From: Oscillospiraceae bacterium
GTDB taxonomy: Bacteria > Bacillota > Clostridia > Oscillospirales > Ruminococcaceae
Direction of reading: 5' to 3'
Assembly: GCA_900768245.1 (NCBI GenBank)
Contig: CAAGCE010000123.1
Span: forward strand, 1-11,318
DNA length: 11,318 bases
How positions within the stretch are numbered: position 1 is the stretch's first letter; each line of letters starts with the position of its first letter. Shown here piece by piece: positions 1 to 4,763 of this stretch. The translations under genes were made by a program, and so were the position numbers. The notes under the pieces were generated by a model. The model did no database searches and was not told the origin of the DNA. It saw only the letters and a program-made list of their open reading frames with translations.

Positions 1-11
1 CATCCTGCTGT

Positions 12-124
12 CTTTTGCATAACTTACTGCAACTGAACTTGTTCATTTTTAGGCACTTTTGCAAAGGTTACTGCAACTTTTTGGGCTGCTTGTTGCACTT
101 ACTTTTGCATTTGACCAATTACTT
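12..124. repeat. CTTTTGCA direct repeats
   Basis: The octamer CTTTTGCA occurs at 12, 56 and 102, at intervals of 44 and 46 bp. The first two copies lie in 23-bp stretches (12-34 and 56-78) that agree at 20 positions and both end in TTACTGCAACT. No convincing gene covers this stretch. The repeats could be remnants of a repetitive coding sequence or protein-binding sites; nothing here decides between them. Confidence 0.4.
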
Positions 125-129
125 ATCTT

Positions 130-315
130 ATGAAAAACGGTGTTGAAACAGCAGAAACATATATTGAACTACCTGTAATAGAAGATTTAGAACCTCTTGC
201 ATATGGTGAAAAATGTGGTATTGGCTATTCTGTAGTATGTAGAATAATAGCAGATATAGCATTTATTCAAGGTTATAGTTTTGTAGATATTGAAACAATT
301 GAACTTGTAAAGTAA
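130..315 (+). CDS. Hypothetical 61-aa protein
   Basis: I do not recognise this ORF. It encodes 61 residues with an acidic N-terminal half and a hydrophobic stretch around residues 30-45 (GYSVVCRIIADIAFIQGY). There is no recognisable Shine-Dalgarno sequence before the ATG, and an in-frame stop lies at 112-114, so it is not simply the tail of a longer upstream frame. It is followed by a hairpin terminator (341-380), which supports a transcript ending here. It lies outside the left attachment repeat, so it belongs either to the chromosome or to a neighbouring related element. It occupies the position, relative to terminator and att core, that the last phage gene (7925-8146) has at the other end, but the two proteins do not look alike. 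Confidence 0.4.
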   Translation: MKNGVETAETYIELPVIEDLEPLAYGEKCGIGYSVVCRIIADIAFIQGYSFVDIETIELVK

Positions 316-340
316 ATATAAAACTTAAAATGTAAAAAAT

Positions 341-380
341 ATGCAGATGTACGGTTAAATGGCTGTATGTCTGCATTTTT
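341..380 (+). terminator. Rho-independent terminator at left att
   Basis: The stem pairs 341-354 (ATGCAGATGTACGG) with 363-376 (CTGTATGTCTGCAT), complete if G-U pairs are allowed, followed by a T run. It ends transcription of the 61-aa ORF. The hairpin is closely similar to the one at 8170-8209, and both precede a 30-bp att repeat at a similar distance. Confidence 0.75.
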
Positions 381-398
381 GGCATATATGGCATACTT

Positions 399-439
399 AA
401 AAACTTATCTAATTTCGCTAAACTTTAACTATTTATGGA
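399..439. repeat. Left attachment site (attL, hybrid dif-like)
   Basis: Positions 399-428 are identical to 8230-8259 (30 bp). Read in XerCD-site geometry, the left arm is 412-422 (ATTTCGCTAAA), the 6-bp spacer is 423-428 (CTTTAA) and the right arm is 429-439 (CTATTTATGGA). The left arm and spacer match the right-hand site exactly. The right arm does not match, as expected for one hybrid junction after recombination of a phage attP with a chromosomal dif-like site. The stop codon of the leftward 74-aa gene (433-435) lies within the divergent arm, so the phage coding content begins right at the junction. Confidence 0.65.
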
Positions 440-657
440 AGTTTTGTGGTATTATCGGCATAAAAAACACCTGTATAGTTACCAGTTTTGCAGTAAAAAG
501 CATTGCATTTTGTTCCGTCGTCAAGCCTTGCTATGTAGTTGTTATATCCCTTTACTGTTATGCGCTTAATCAGGGTGTATGTTTGTTCAGCTTCTCCCAG
601 TTCGGTGATTATGATGCCTTTTACTCTGATTTCAAAGTCTTTAGTTTCTGCTTTCAT
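433..657 (-). CDS. Hypothetical 74-aa phage accessory protein
   Basis: Unrecognised small protein, last gene of the leftward operon. The sequence alternates charged and beta-branched residues (EIRVKGIIITELGE, TLIKRITVKGYNNYIARLDDG), suggesting a small beta-rich fold, and it has three cysteines or fewer and no membrane span. The start is uncertain. ATG at 655-657 has an AAAAAGGA sequence immediately upstream, closer than usual. A GTG at 691-693 would add 12 residues but has no ribosome binding site. A 14-codon out-of-frame ORF starting at ATG 696-698 ends in TGA overlapping the 657 ATG (ATGA), so translational coupling is possible. A copy of the recurrent palindrome (701-718) lies just upstream, overlapping the 3' end of the protease gene. 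Confidence 0.6.
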   Translation of the reverse strand: MKAETKDFEIRVKGIIITELGEAEQTYTLIKRITVKGYNNYIARLDDGTKCNAFYCKTGNYTGVFYADNTTKLP

Positions 658-700
658 ATCCTTTTTACTTTCTGCCCGTCTTGCCGATAGCACAGCATTT

Positions 701-718
701 TTGAAAGTTAACTTTCAA
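701..718. repeat. Recurrent palindrome, copy P1
   Basis: TTGAAAGTTAACTTTCAA is a perfect 18-bp palindrome. It covers the last codons and stop of the SprT-like gene (stop at 708-710) and the leader of the next gene in the leftward operon. It is the only one of five copies with full symmetry at the centre. Confidence 0.9.
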
Positions 719-1337
719 TTTCCATTTCTTCATCACATTCAATGCATTTTATTCTACATTCTTTTGTTGCTCTTACTATCAGACCGCAACACGGGCAGAT
801 ATATTTCCTTGTGGATTGCTTCGGCTTTGCGATTTTATCAGCAACTAACGGTTGTTTTTTGTGTATCGTGATTTCTGCGAAGTTGCAGTTTTTTTCAAGC
901 CATTCAATTGTTTCAGGCTTTAAGCTTGTAACGCTCCAACCGATTTTGTCAGCTTCGGCAACGTCTAAGCCGTGTTCCTCTGCGATTTTCTTGAACTTCT
1001 TGTTGTGATATATTCCGCTCCTGCTTGTGTCTTTTATATCATTTTGAAGTGCGTAAAGGTGGCACATTTCGTGCATAAGGGTTGCTATAACGGCTTCTCT
1101 GCTTCGGTTCAGATAGTCCGAGGAGATATTTATATTATAGCGTTCGGTCTGACCTTGTTTCCAGTCCTTAACGGTGTGTATCCAACCATAAGCACCTTTT
1201 TTAAATCCTGCTTCAAAGGTTATGATAACTTTTTCAAGCTCGTTGTCGAAGAACTCTTTGTTTATCCTGCTGAACATTCCTTGCATTATTATCTGCAAAT
1301 CTTGCATCGTGTTAACTTTCCTGTTTTCTCTTGACAT
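708..1337 (-). CDS. SprT-like zinc metalloprotease
   Basis: Predicted 209-aa zincin of the SprT-like family, with a C-terminal zinc ribbon. The catalytic motif HEMCH lies at residues 89-93, in VIATLMHEMCHLYALQ; a downstream histidine (H111, in IYHNKKFKKIAEEHG) can serve as third zinc ligand. The tail has CPCC at 181-184 and further cysteines near 194-201, the layout of SprT-like proteins with a terminal zinc finger. Family members include Spartan, which degrades DNA-protein crosslinks; bacterial homologues are poorly characterised. The start at 1335-1337 has a good AGGAG site; an upstream in-frame ATG at 1373 lacks one. It sits between two unknown small genes in a leftward operon. An SprT-like gene is not part of the standard filamentous-phage set. 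Processing of a covalent Rep-DNA intermediate is an attractive but untested idea. Confidence 0.85.
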   Translation of the reverse strand: MSRENRKVNTMQDLQIIMQGMFSRINKEFFDNELEKVIITFEAGFKKGAYGWIHTVKDWKQGQTERYNINISSDYLNRSREAVIATLMHEMCHLYALQNDIKDTSRSGIYHNKKFKKIAEEHGLDVAEADKIGWSVTSLKPETIEWLEKNCNFAEITIHKKQPLVADKIAKPKQSTRKYICPCCGLIVRATKECRIKCIECDEEMEIES

Positions 1338-1384
1338 TTTATTCACTCCTATGTTATAATAGCAAGGTAGCAAGGGCGTTTTGC

Positions 1385-1606
1385 TTACTTGTTATAGTTC
1401 ATAAGCTGTCGGTATGTTAAGCATTCATTTCTGAATTTTTCGTACTTAACCGTTCCGCACTCTTGAACTTTTTGACCGTTTGTTGTGCTGATTATTTCGT
1501 CTAACCAAACACAAACGGTTTTGTTATAACGCTTTATGGTTATGAATGAGTATCCCTCATTCATTGCGCATAAAGCGTTAAATTTTGCTCTATATGTAGC
1601 TTTCAT
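1385..1606 (-). CDS. Hypothetical 73-aa phage protein
   Basis: Unrecognised small soluble protein, first gene of the leftward accessory operon. It is basic at the N-terminus (MKATYRAKFNAL) with several aromatic residues and three cysteines; no membrane span or known motif. The ATG at 1604-1606 follows a clear AGGAGTG ribosome binding site. The gene is transcribed from a promoter candidate at 1740-1768, and the 130-bp leader contains a copy of the recurrent palindrome (1677-1696). The SprT-like gene follows after about 47 bp. Confidence 0.7.
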   Translation of the reverse strand: MKATYRAKFNALCAMNEGYSFITIKRYNKTVCVWLDEIISTTNGQKVQECGTVKYEKFRNECLTYRQLMNYNK

Positions 1607-1676
1607 TTTTTATCACTCCTTTTCTGTTTGGCTGTTATCGGTATGCCTAACCGTTGTTACAATAGGGTGTTTGCTC

Positions 1677-1696
1677 TTTGAAAGTAAACTTTCAAA
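1677..1696. repeat. Recurrent palindrome, copy P2
   Basis: TTTGAAAGTAAACTTTCAAA lies in the leader of the leftward operon, between the promoter candidate (-10 at 1740-1745) and the start of the 73-aa gene (1606). In the leftward transcript the central bases read TTTA rather than TAAA. Confidence 0.9.
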
Positions 1697-1734
1697 CCGT
1701 TGTTGTAGTGGTTTCGCCCTTGCTTAACCTTACA

Positions 1735-1768
1735 ATTATATTATACACTAGCACGAGTACAAAGTAAT
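1735..1768 (-). promoter_or_regulatory. Leftward promoter of accessory operon
   Basis: On the minus strand a perfect TATAAT -10 lies at 1740-1745 (another at 1735-1740). With a 17-bp spacer the -35 would be ATTACT (1763-1768), a poor match, so this promoter is weak or needs an activator. The diverged operator copy 1747-1760 lies inside the spacer, mirroring the arrangement at the rightward promoter. Confidence 0.5.
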
Positions 1769-1882
1769 TAGCTTTTTCTTAATGTTCTGTGTACTTGTAC
1801 TAGTTATTTTGTGTATAAATTATGTACTTGTACTAGTGTTCCACGTGGAACATTTTTTTCTTGACAATATACTTGTACTATG
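1747..1882. promoter_or_regulatory. Four operator-like repeats in divergent control region
   Basis: GTACTTGTACTAGT occurs exactly at 1791-1804 and 1824-1837. A close copy, ATACTTGTACTATG, is at 1869-1882, and a diverged inverted copy is at 1747-1760 (ACTAGCACGAGTAC). The two outer copies sit inside the -35/-10 spacers of the two divergent promoters, so occupancy should block both. The adjacent ribbon-helix-helix gene is the natural candidate for the binding protein, giving autoregulation. Confidence 0.65.
1837..1852. promoter_or_regulatory. parS-like palindrome
   Basis: TGTTCCACGTGGAACA is a perfect 16-bp palindrome that fits the bacterial chromosomal parS pattern TGTTNCACGTGNAACA, bound by ParB/Spo0J. 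It starts on the last base of operator copy 1824-1837 and ends just before the -35 at 1861. No ParB gene is visible in the element, so the host ParB would be the ligand. Confidence 0.6.
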
Positions 1883-1889
1883 ATATAAT
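1861..1889 (+). promoter_or_regulatory. Promoter of ribbon-helix-helix gene
   Basis: TTGACA (1861-1866), a 17-bp spacer and TATAAT (1884-1889) form a perfect sigma-A consensus promoter. The spacer is filled by operator copy 1869-1882, so strong expression held down by a repressor is expected. The gene starts 24 bp after the -10. Confidence 0.8.
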
Positions 1890-1912
1890 CAGCTTTGAAA
1901 GGTGGTGTTTAT

Positions 1913-2149
1913 ATGGCTATATCAGAGGCACGATATAGAGCTAATAAGAAATACAATGAAAAAACCTATGAAAGACTTGCAATAGATGTCAAAAAGGGTG
2001 AACGGGACCGTTTGAAAGCTTATGCCGATAGTCAAGGTATGAGCCTTAACAATTTCGTTTGTTCCTGTCTTTCTTATTGTATCAATCATAGTATTGATGT
2101 TTCTGCTGTTCCCGCTCTTACCGAAACTCTTCCTTGTGACAATGATTAA
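1913..2149 (+). CDS. Ribbon-helix-helix (Arc/CopG-like) regulator
   Basis: Predicted 78-aa DNA-binding protein. After a basic N-terminus (SEARYRANKKYNEKTYE), the segment YERLAIDVKKGERDRLKAYADSQGMSLNNFV, described here by its ends, has the pattern of a ribbon-helix-helix protein: a short beta strand (RLAIDVKKG), helix A (ERDRLKAYADSQ) and helix B beginning at MSLNNFV. Such proteins bind short palindromic repeats as dimers and often repress their own promoter or control copy number. The repeated GTACTTGTACTAGT sites upstream are likely targets. The ATG at 1913 with AAAGGTGG upstream is preferred over the in-frame TTG at 1895, which would overlap the ribosome binding site. The gene is followed by the large hairpin and a bidirectional terminator. 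Confidence 0.75.
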   Translation: MAISEARYRANKKYNEKTYERLAIDVKKGERDRLKAYADSQGMSLNNFVCSCLSYCINHSIDVSAVPALTETLPCDND

Positions 2150-2151
2150 AA

Positions 2152-2183
2152 CGGTTCGGTTTTGGGGCGTATAATCGGTTCGG
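2152..2183. repeat. CGGTTCGG direct repeat pair
   Basis: CGGTTCGG occurs at 2152-2159 and 2176-2183, 24 bp apart, each followed by a T/G-rich stretch. The pair lies directly upstream of the large hairpin and may be part of the same cis-acting region; I see no further support. Confidence 0.35.
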
Positions 2184-2190
2184 GGTTTCT

Positions 2191-2426
2191 GCGAAAGTTC
2201 GGAAAACGTTCACGAGCAAAACCCCTTGACAATGAGTGTGCAGGGTGTAGGCTGTTTTGCCGGCAGGCTTCCCCGAAAACAAACAATCCCCCGTAGTGCT
2301 GTCAAGCGGAGCGACAGCCGAGGGGGTTTGTTTGTTGCAGGGGGTGCCTGCCGGCAGACTGCCGAATACACCCTGCACAGAGGCTCATTGTCAAGGGGTT
2401 GCCGTGAACGCTTTCTGAACTTTCGC
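2191..2426. repeat. 236-nt hairpin, candidate packaging signal
   Basis: Nested inverted repeats fold almost the whole segment into one hairpin. Pairs are 2191-2200 with 2417-2426; 2207-2214 with 2403-2410; 2220-2236 with 2384-2400 (17 perfect); 2237-2249 with 2367-2379 (13 perfect); 2258-2268 with 2346-2356; 2278-2286 with 2327-2335/2336; 2288-2292 with 2322-2326; and 2299-2304 with 2313-2318 at the tip. The segment is much more GC-rich than its surroundings and carries no credible gene: the ORFs on both strands mirror one another. In Ff phages a hairpin in the intergenic region is the packaging signal that initiates assembly. That role, or complementary-strand origin, is the best guess; a MITE-like insertion is the alternative. 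Confidence 0.75.
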
Positions 2427-2453
2427 TTTCGCCGTTTTACCGTCCAAAAGCAC

Positions 2454-2500
2454 AAAAAAACGACCTCGGCTATACTCAACATATAACCGAGGTTGTTTTT
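2454..2500. terminator. Bidirectional terminator
   Basis: A 13-bp stem (2461-2473 with 2482-2494, G-U pairs allowed) is flanked by seven A on the left (2454-2460) and five T on the right (2496-2500). It can end the leftward repressor transcript and any rightward transcript from the ribbon-helix-helix gene. Confidence 0.85.
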
Positions 2501-2501
2501 A

Positions 2502-2861
2502 TTATCCTACATCTTTTTGTACTGCTTGTTCTTCCTGTTCCTGCTCCAGTATAATATCTAAACGTTCTAATATTTTTCCTTTGCCGTTCTCCGAAAGAGA
2601 GCGGTATTTTTTTATTAACTCCGTTTCTTTTTCGGATAGTTCCGAACGTGTCAGACCTCTTTTATCATTTGTTCGTCCTGCAATGTAATCTAACGAAACT
2701 TTGTAGAAGTTTGCAAGTGAAATTGCAACTTGTAATGGAACATCTGTTTCTCCTCTTTCATATCTTGCATATTGTTTATCTGACATATTGATTATTTTGG
2801 CTATATCACTTTGTTTTAGGTCTGCATCTTCTTTTAAATCTTTTAATCTTGGATAATTCAT
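2502..2861 (-). CDS. Cro/CI-type HTH repressor
   Basis: 119-aa transcription regulator with an HTH_3 (lambda-repressor-like) domain at residues 6-62: LKDLKEDADLKQSDIAKII, then MSDKQYARYERGE and the usual LANFYKVSLDYIAGRT ending. The C-terminal part (ELSEKETELIKKYRSL...) is helical and common in small Firmicutes phage repressors; there is no peptidase domain. The start at 2859-2861 has an AAAGGAGTG site. The gene is divergent from the replication operon, with three AGGACA-type operator sites between them, so it most likely represses the phage's replication and structural genes while controlling its own promoter (-10 TATAAT on the minus strand at 2897-2902, -35 overlapping the first operator). 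Confidence 0.88.
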   Translation of the reverse strand: MNYPRLKDLKEDADLKQSDIAKIINMSDKQYARYERGETDVPLQVAISLANFYKVSLDYIAGRTNDKRGLTRSELSEKETELIKKYRSLSENGKGKILERLDIILEQEQEEQAVQKDVG

Positions 2862-2896
2862 CTAAAAAACACTCCTTTTATTTGTTTAATATGTAG

Positions 2897-2925
2897 ATTA
2901 TACCACTAAAGGACAAATATGTCTT
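2897..2925 (-). promoter_or_regulatory. Repressor promoter
   Basis: On the minus strand TATAAT (2897-2902) is preceded at 17 bp by AAGACA (2920-2925). The -35 overlaps operator O1 (2910-2924), which would allow autoregulation. Confidence 0.55.
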
Positions 2926-2977
2926 GACAATATCTCTTATCTGTCCTATAATATCGCTTGTAGGACAGATAAGTCCT
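2910..2977. promoter_or_regulatory. Three repressor operator sites
   Basis: Sites share AGGACAnATA: O1 AGGACAAATATGTCT (2910-2924), O2 inverted AGGACAGATAAG (2936-2947) and O3 AGGACAGATAAGTCCT (2962-2977, mostly palindromic). O1 covers the -35 elements of both divergent promoters, O2 fills the spacer of the rightward promoter, and O3 lies at and after its start point. The arrangement recalls three-site operators of temperate phages. Confidence 0.7.
2924..2952 (+). promoter_or_regulatory. Main rightward phage promoter
   Basis: TTGACA (2924-2929), 17-bp spacer, TATAAT (2947-2952): perfect consensus. It should drive the ssDNA-binding protein, Rep and at least the genes up to the terminator after the coat gene. 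Confidence 0.85.
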
Positions 2978-3017
2978 ATTGTACCTTAAAAACAAAATAA
3001 AAAGGAGTTGTACCAAA

Positions 3018-3314
3018 ATGAGCAAAGTAAAATTCTTAGGCTTCAAGGAAACACAGGGAACATTCGAGGGCAGACCATTTCATTCTGTCAAGCTTCACAT
3101 TTCCGAGCCGTTCAACAGCGAGAATGCTTACGGTCAGGAAACTTCAATCCAGTCTATCAAATATGAAAGAATGCCTTTCATATTCGGCAGACCGATAGAA
3201 ATATCCGAACTTGCTACATATGTAGGCGGTGAAGCTGACTTCCAGTATGATAAGAACGGTACTGTAACACAGATAACATTCTTGGCGGATAATTACGAGC
3301 CTGCAAAAAAATAA
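3018..3314 (+). CDS. Phage ssDNA-binding protein (gpV-like)
   Basis: 98-aa protein placed immediately before the replication gene, with the size and strand-rich pattern of filamentous-phage ssDNA-binding proteins (MSKVKFLGFKETQGTFEGRP... and GEADFQYDKNGTVTQITFLA). These proteins coat viral strands and switch replication from double- to single-stranded DNA; in Ff phages gpV also represses translation of the replication gene. The assignment rests on position, size and general pattern; no motif is decisive. The start at 3018 has AAAGGAG at the usual distance; the ORF could be extended to 2979 but this would run through the leader. The sequence AAAAAGGAGTTGTAC before this start recurs before the Zot-like gene. 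Confidence 0.65.
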   Translation: MSKVKFLGFKETQGTFEGRPFHSVKLHISEPFNSENAYGQETSIQSIKYERMPFIFGRPIEISELATYVGGEADFQYDKNGTVTQITFLADNYEPAKK

Positions 3315-3393
3315 GGGCGCACGGCGAGAGCCGAAAAGCTTTTTAAGGGTACTTGATATTAACCACAAATTATAGTCAAGGTTGTGCGCCCTT
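3313..3393 (+). other. Replication origin (phiX174-type nick site in stem-loop)
   Basis: The stretch between ssb and rep is closed by a perfect 10-bp stem, AAGGGCGCAC (3313-3322) with GTGCGCCCTT (3384-3393). Inside are a small CGGC-GAGA-GCCG hairpin (3322-3333) and ACTTGATATTAA (3351-3362). This 12-mer is identical to the core of the phiX174 gpA origin, which is cut between G and A in CTTG/ATATTA; further similarity (ACA, then TATAG) follows. The predicted nick is between 3355 and 3356. The adjacent Rep has the YxxxY arrangement of gpA. CTTGA (3352-3356) can also pair with TCAAG (3376-3380), placing the nick at the foot of an inner hairpin. Confidence 0.75.
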
Positions 3394-4145
3394 TGAAATG
3401 GAATGTAAAGTGTAAAATTTACCCTGACGGTTCGACTAATACAATTTACTGTAATCAGAAAATATTTAACGATACTCCCACGGTGAGAAAACCGAAAAAA
3501 CAAAAGGATAACAAGTCGGAAAAATATAAACTTCCTGAGCGTAAAAAAGTATTAGTCGGCGGTTCAGGTTCTTGTGATGAAGTCCGTGCAGATAGCTTGA
3601 AAAGAGCGAAAGACAAAATTCAAGATATTTGTATGTGCAATAAGTTCAAATACTTTGTGACATTGACATTCAATCCAAAAAAGGTTGATAGCTATGATGT
3701 TGAAAAGGTCAAAGCTTCGGCTAAACAATGGCTGAATAATGGTGTTAAAAGGCATAATTTTTCTTATATTGCAATACCTGAATTTCATAAAAGCGGTCGT
3801 ATTCATATTCACGCTTTAATGTCAGGTGATTTAAAATTAGCAGACAGCGGAAAACGATATAACGATAAAATCATCTACAATGTATCTGATTGGTCGGACA
3901 AATACGGTTTCTGTACTGCAATTCCGATTGATGAAAATATAAGTCGGCTTGGCTATTACATTACTAAATATATCACTAAAGGCAATGACAAAATATTCGG
4001 TCGTTTCTATTGGTCGAGTAGAAATTTAGTCCGTGAACCCGAAATGCAGTATCGCAATACTGACTTCGGCAATGTATTTCAGTTTGAATATAAAGTGCAG
4101 GGAACAACACGTAAGCTTAAATATGAGGCTGATTTTAAGTTCTGA
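3384..4145 (+). CDS. Rolling-circle replication initiator (HUH endonuclease, two-tyrosine)
   Basis: Predicted HUH endonuclease that nicks the viral strand origin and becomes covalently attached to its 5' end. Motif I is YFVTLTFNP (about 90-98), the metal-binding HUH motif is GRIHIHALMSG (HIH at 141-143), and the tyrosine motif is GYYITKYITKGN (Y191/192 and Y196), giving the YxxxY spacing of phiX174 gpA-type Reps. At 253 aa it is a compact single-domain Rep of the sort found in microviruses and many Gram-positive inovirus-like prophages. The start is uncertain: GTG 3384 is the first base of the origin stem's right arm, and TTG 3393 is its last base; AAGG at 3378-3381 fits TTG better. Either way, translation initiates within the origin structure, which could allow repression by the ssDNA-binding protein or by Rep itself. 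Confidence 0.9.
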   Translation: MRPLKWNVKCKIYPDGSTNTIYCNQKIFNDTPTVRKPKKQKDNKSEKYKLPERKKVLVGGSGSCDEVRADSLKRAKDKIQDICMCNKFKYFVTLTFNPKKVDSYDVEKVKASAKQWLNNGVKRHNFSYIAIPEFHKSGRIHIHALMSGDLKLADSGKRYNDKIIYNVSDWSDKYGFCTAIPIDENISRLGYYITKYITKGNDKIFGRFYWSSRNLVREPEMQYRNTDFGNVFQFEYKVQGTTRKLKYEADFKF

Positions 4146-4150
4146 GCATT

Positions 4151-4170
4151 TTTGAAAGTGAACTTTCAAA
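4151..4170. repeat. Recurrent palindrome, copy P3
   Basis: TTTGAAAGTGAACTTTCAAA lies in the short gap between rep and the 117-aa gene and runs directly into the ribosome binding site GAGGTGA (4171-4177). Confidence 0.9.
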
Positions 4171-4181
4171 GAGGTGATAAA

Positions 4182-4535
4182 ATGGAAACTGCTGTAACAG
4201 TAGCTGAGGTATATCAGCTTGTTTCTTCTGTCTATGATATTGTTGCCGATAAAGCGGACGAACAAGTTATGATTGATTTTGTGACATCTCTTAGTGACGG
4301 TGAAAAGGGTAATAATGACCTTGAACTTATCTTGACAGATATAAGGGATAGCTTGCAATATAATGAAGATTATACAGCATTGCAGGAGCTTTCGAGCCGT
4401 ATGGAATTGATAGATACAAGATTAGACCTTGAATTTGAGTGCCTTAATTTTGGTATCGGTGTAATCGGTTCTGTGCTTCTTGCTTATGCTTCAATGAAGT
4501 TTCTTTCTTGGATATTCCGCTTTGTTACTTGTTGA
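4182..4535 (+). CDS. 117-aa membrane protein of unknown function
   Basis: Not recognised. Residues 1-85 are acidic and helical (VAEVYQLVSSVYDIVADKADE, LTDIRDSLQYNEDYTALQEL), followed by a transmembrane segment at about 88-112 (NFGIGVIGSVLLAYASMKFL) and a short aromatic tail ending in FRFVTC. This gives one span with a long N-terminal domain. The start at 4182 has GAGGTGA upstream; the longer frame from TTG 4152 would translate the recurrent palindrome and swallow the ribosome binding site, so I reject it. Its position between rep and the coat genes suggests a minor virion or assembly protein. Confidence 0.75.
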   Translation: METAVTVAEVYQLVSSVYDIVADKADEQVMIDFVTSLSDGEKGNNDLELILTDIRDSLQYNEDYTALQELSSRMELIDTRLDLEFECLNFGIGVIGSVLLAYASMKFLSWIFRFVTC

Positions 4536-4545
4536 GGTGAGATAA

Positions 4546-4707
4546 ATGTATAAAGAGGTAATAAACGGTTTGCATTATGCAATAGGCTTTGATTTTGGTA
4601 TCAGTTATAAGATGTTTTATGATTATATCTGTATGCTTATGCCTACTTTTGCTACTGTTTTAGGTATTCGTATAGGTGCTTGGGCACTTAAACAGTTCGC
4701 TCAATAA
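4546..4707 (+). CDS. Small 53-aa membrane protein, possible minor coat protein
   Basis: Short ORF (start ATG 4546, stop TAA 4705-4707) preceded by GAGGTGA, ten bases after the previous stop. The protein begins MYKEVINGLHYAIGFDFG and has a hydrophobic C-terminal half (ICMLMPTFATVLGIRIGAWALKQ). Tiny one-span proteins just upstream of the major coat gene are typical of filamentous phages (gpVII and gpIX of Ff, about 32-33 aa). Homology to those cannot be shown at this size, so the role is inferred from position. Confidence 0.7.
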   Translation: MYKEVINGLHYAIGFDFGISYKMFYDYICMLMPTFATVLGIRIGAWALKQFAQ

Positions 4708-4763
4708 GAATATTAAGGCTTTAAGCTTTGATATAAAAAATTTATAATGAAAGGGTGTTTTTG

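Noticed and set aside
367..1334. Plus-strand ORFs of 88-120 codons opposite the accessory operon
   Set aside because: They are antisense to genes with good start signals and recognisable domains, and lack ribosome binding sites.
2118..2486. Overlapping ORFs of 86-90 codons on both strands
   Set aside because: They are mirror translations of the long inverted repeat 2191-2426, with no ribosome binding site or protein-like pattern.
3313..3393. Self-cleaving ribozyme in the ssb-rep gap
   Set aside because: A CGAAA segment next to small stems recalls a hammerhead, but the CUGANGA core is absent; the phiX-type nick site explains the region better.
4152..4181. Upstream TTG start (MKVNFQ) for the 117-aa gene
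   Set aside because: It translates the recurrent palindrome and the ribosome binding site; ATG 4182 has GAGGTGA in place.
4720..4748. TATAAT at 4743-4748 as a coat-gene promoter
   Set aside because: The -35 (TTTAAG) is poor and the transcript would start at about the ribosome binding site of the coat gene.
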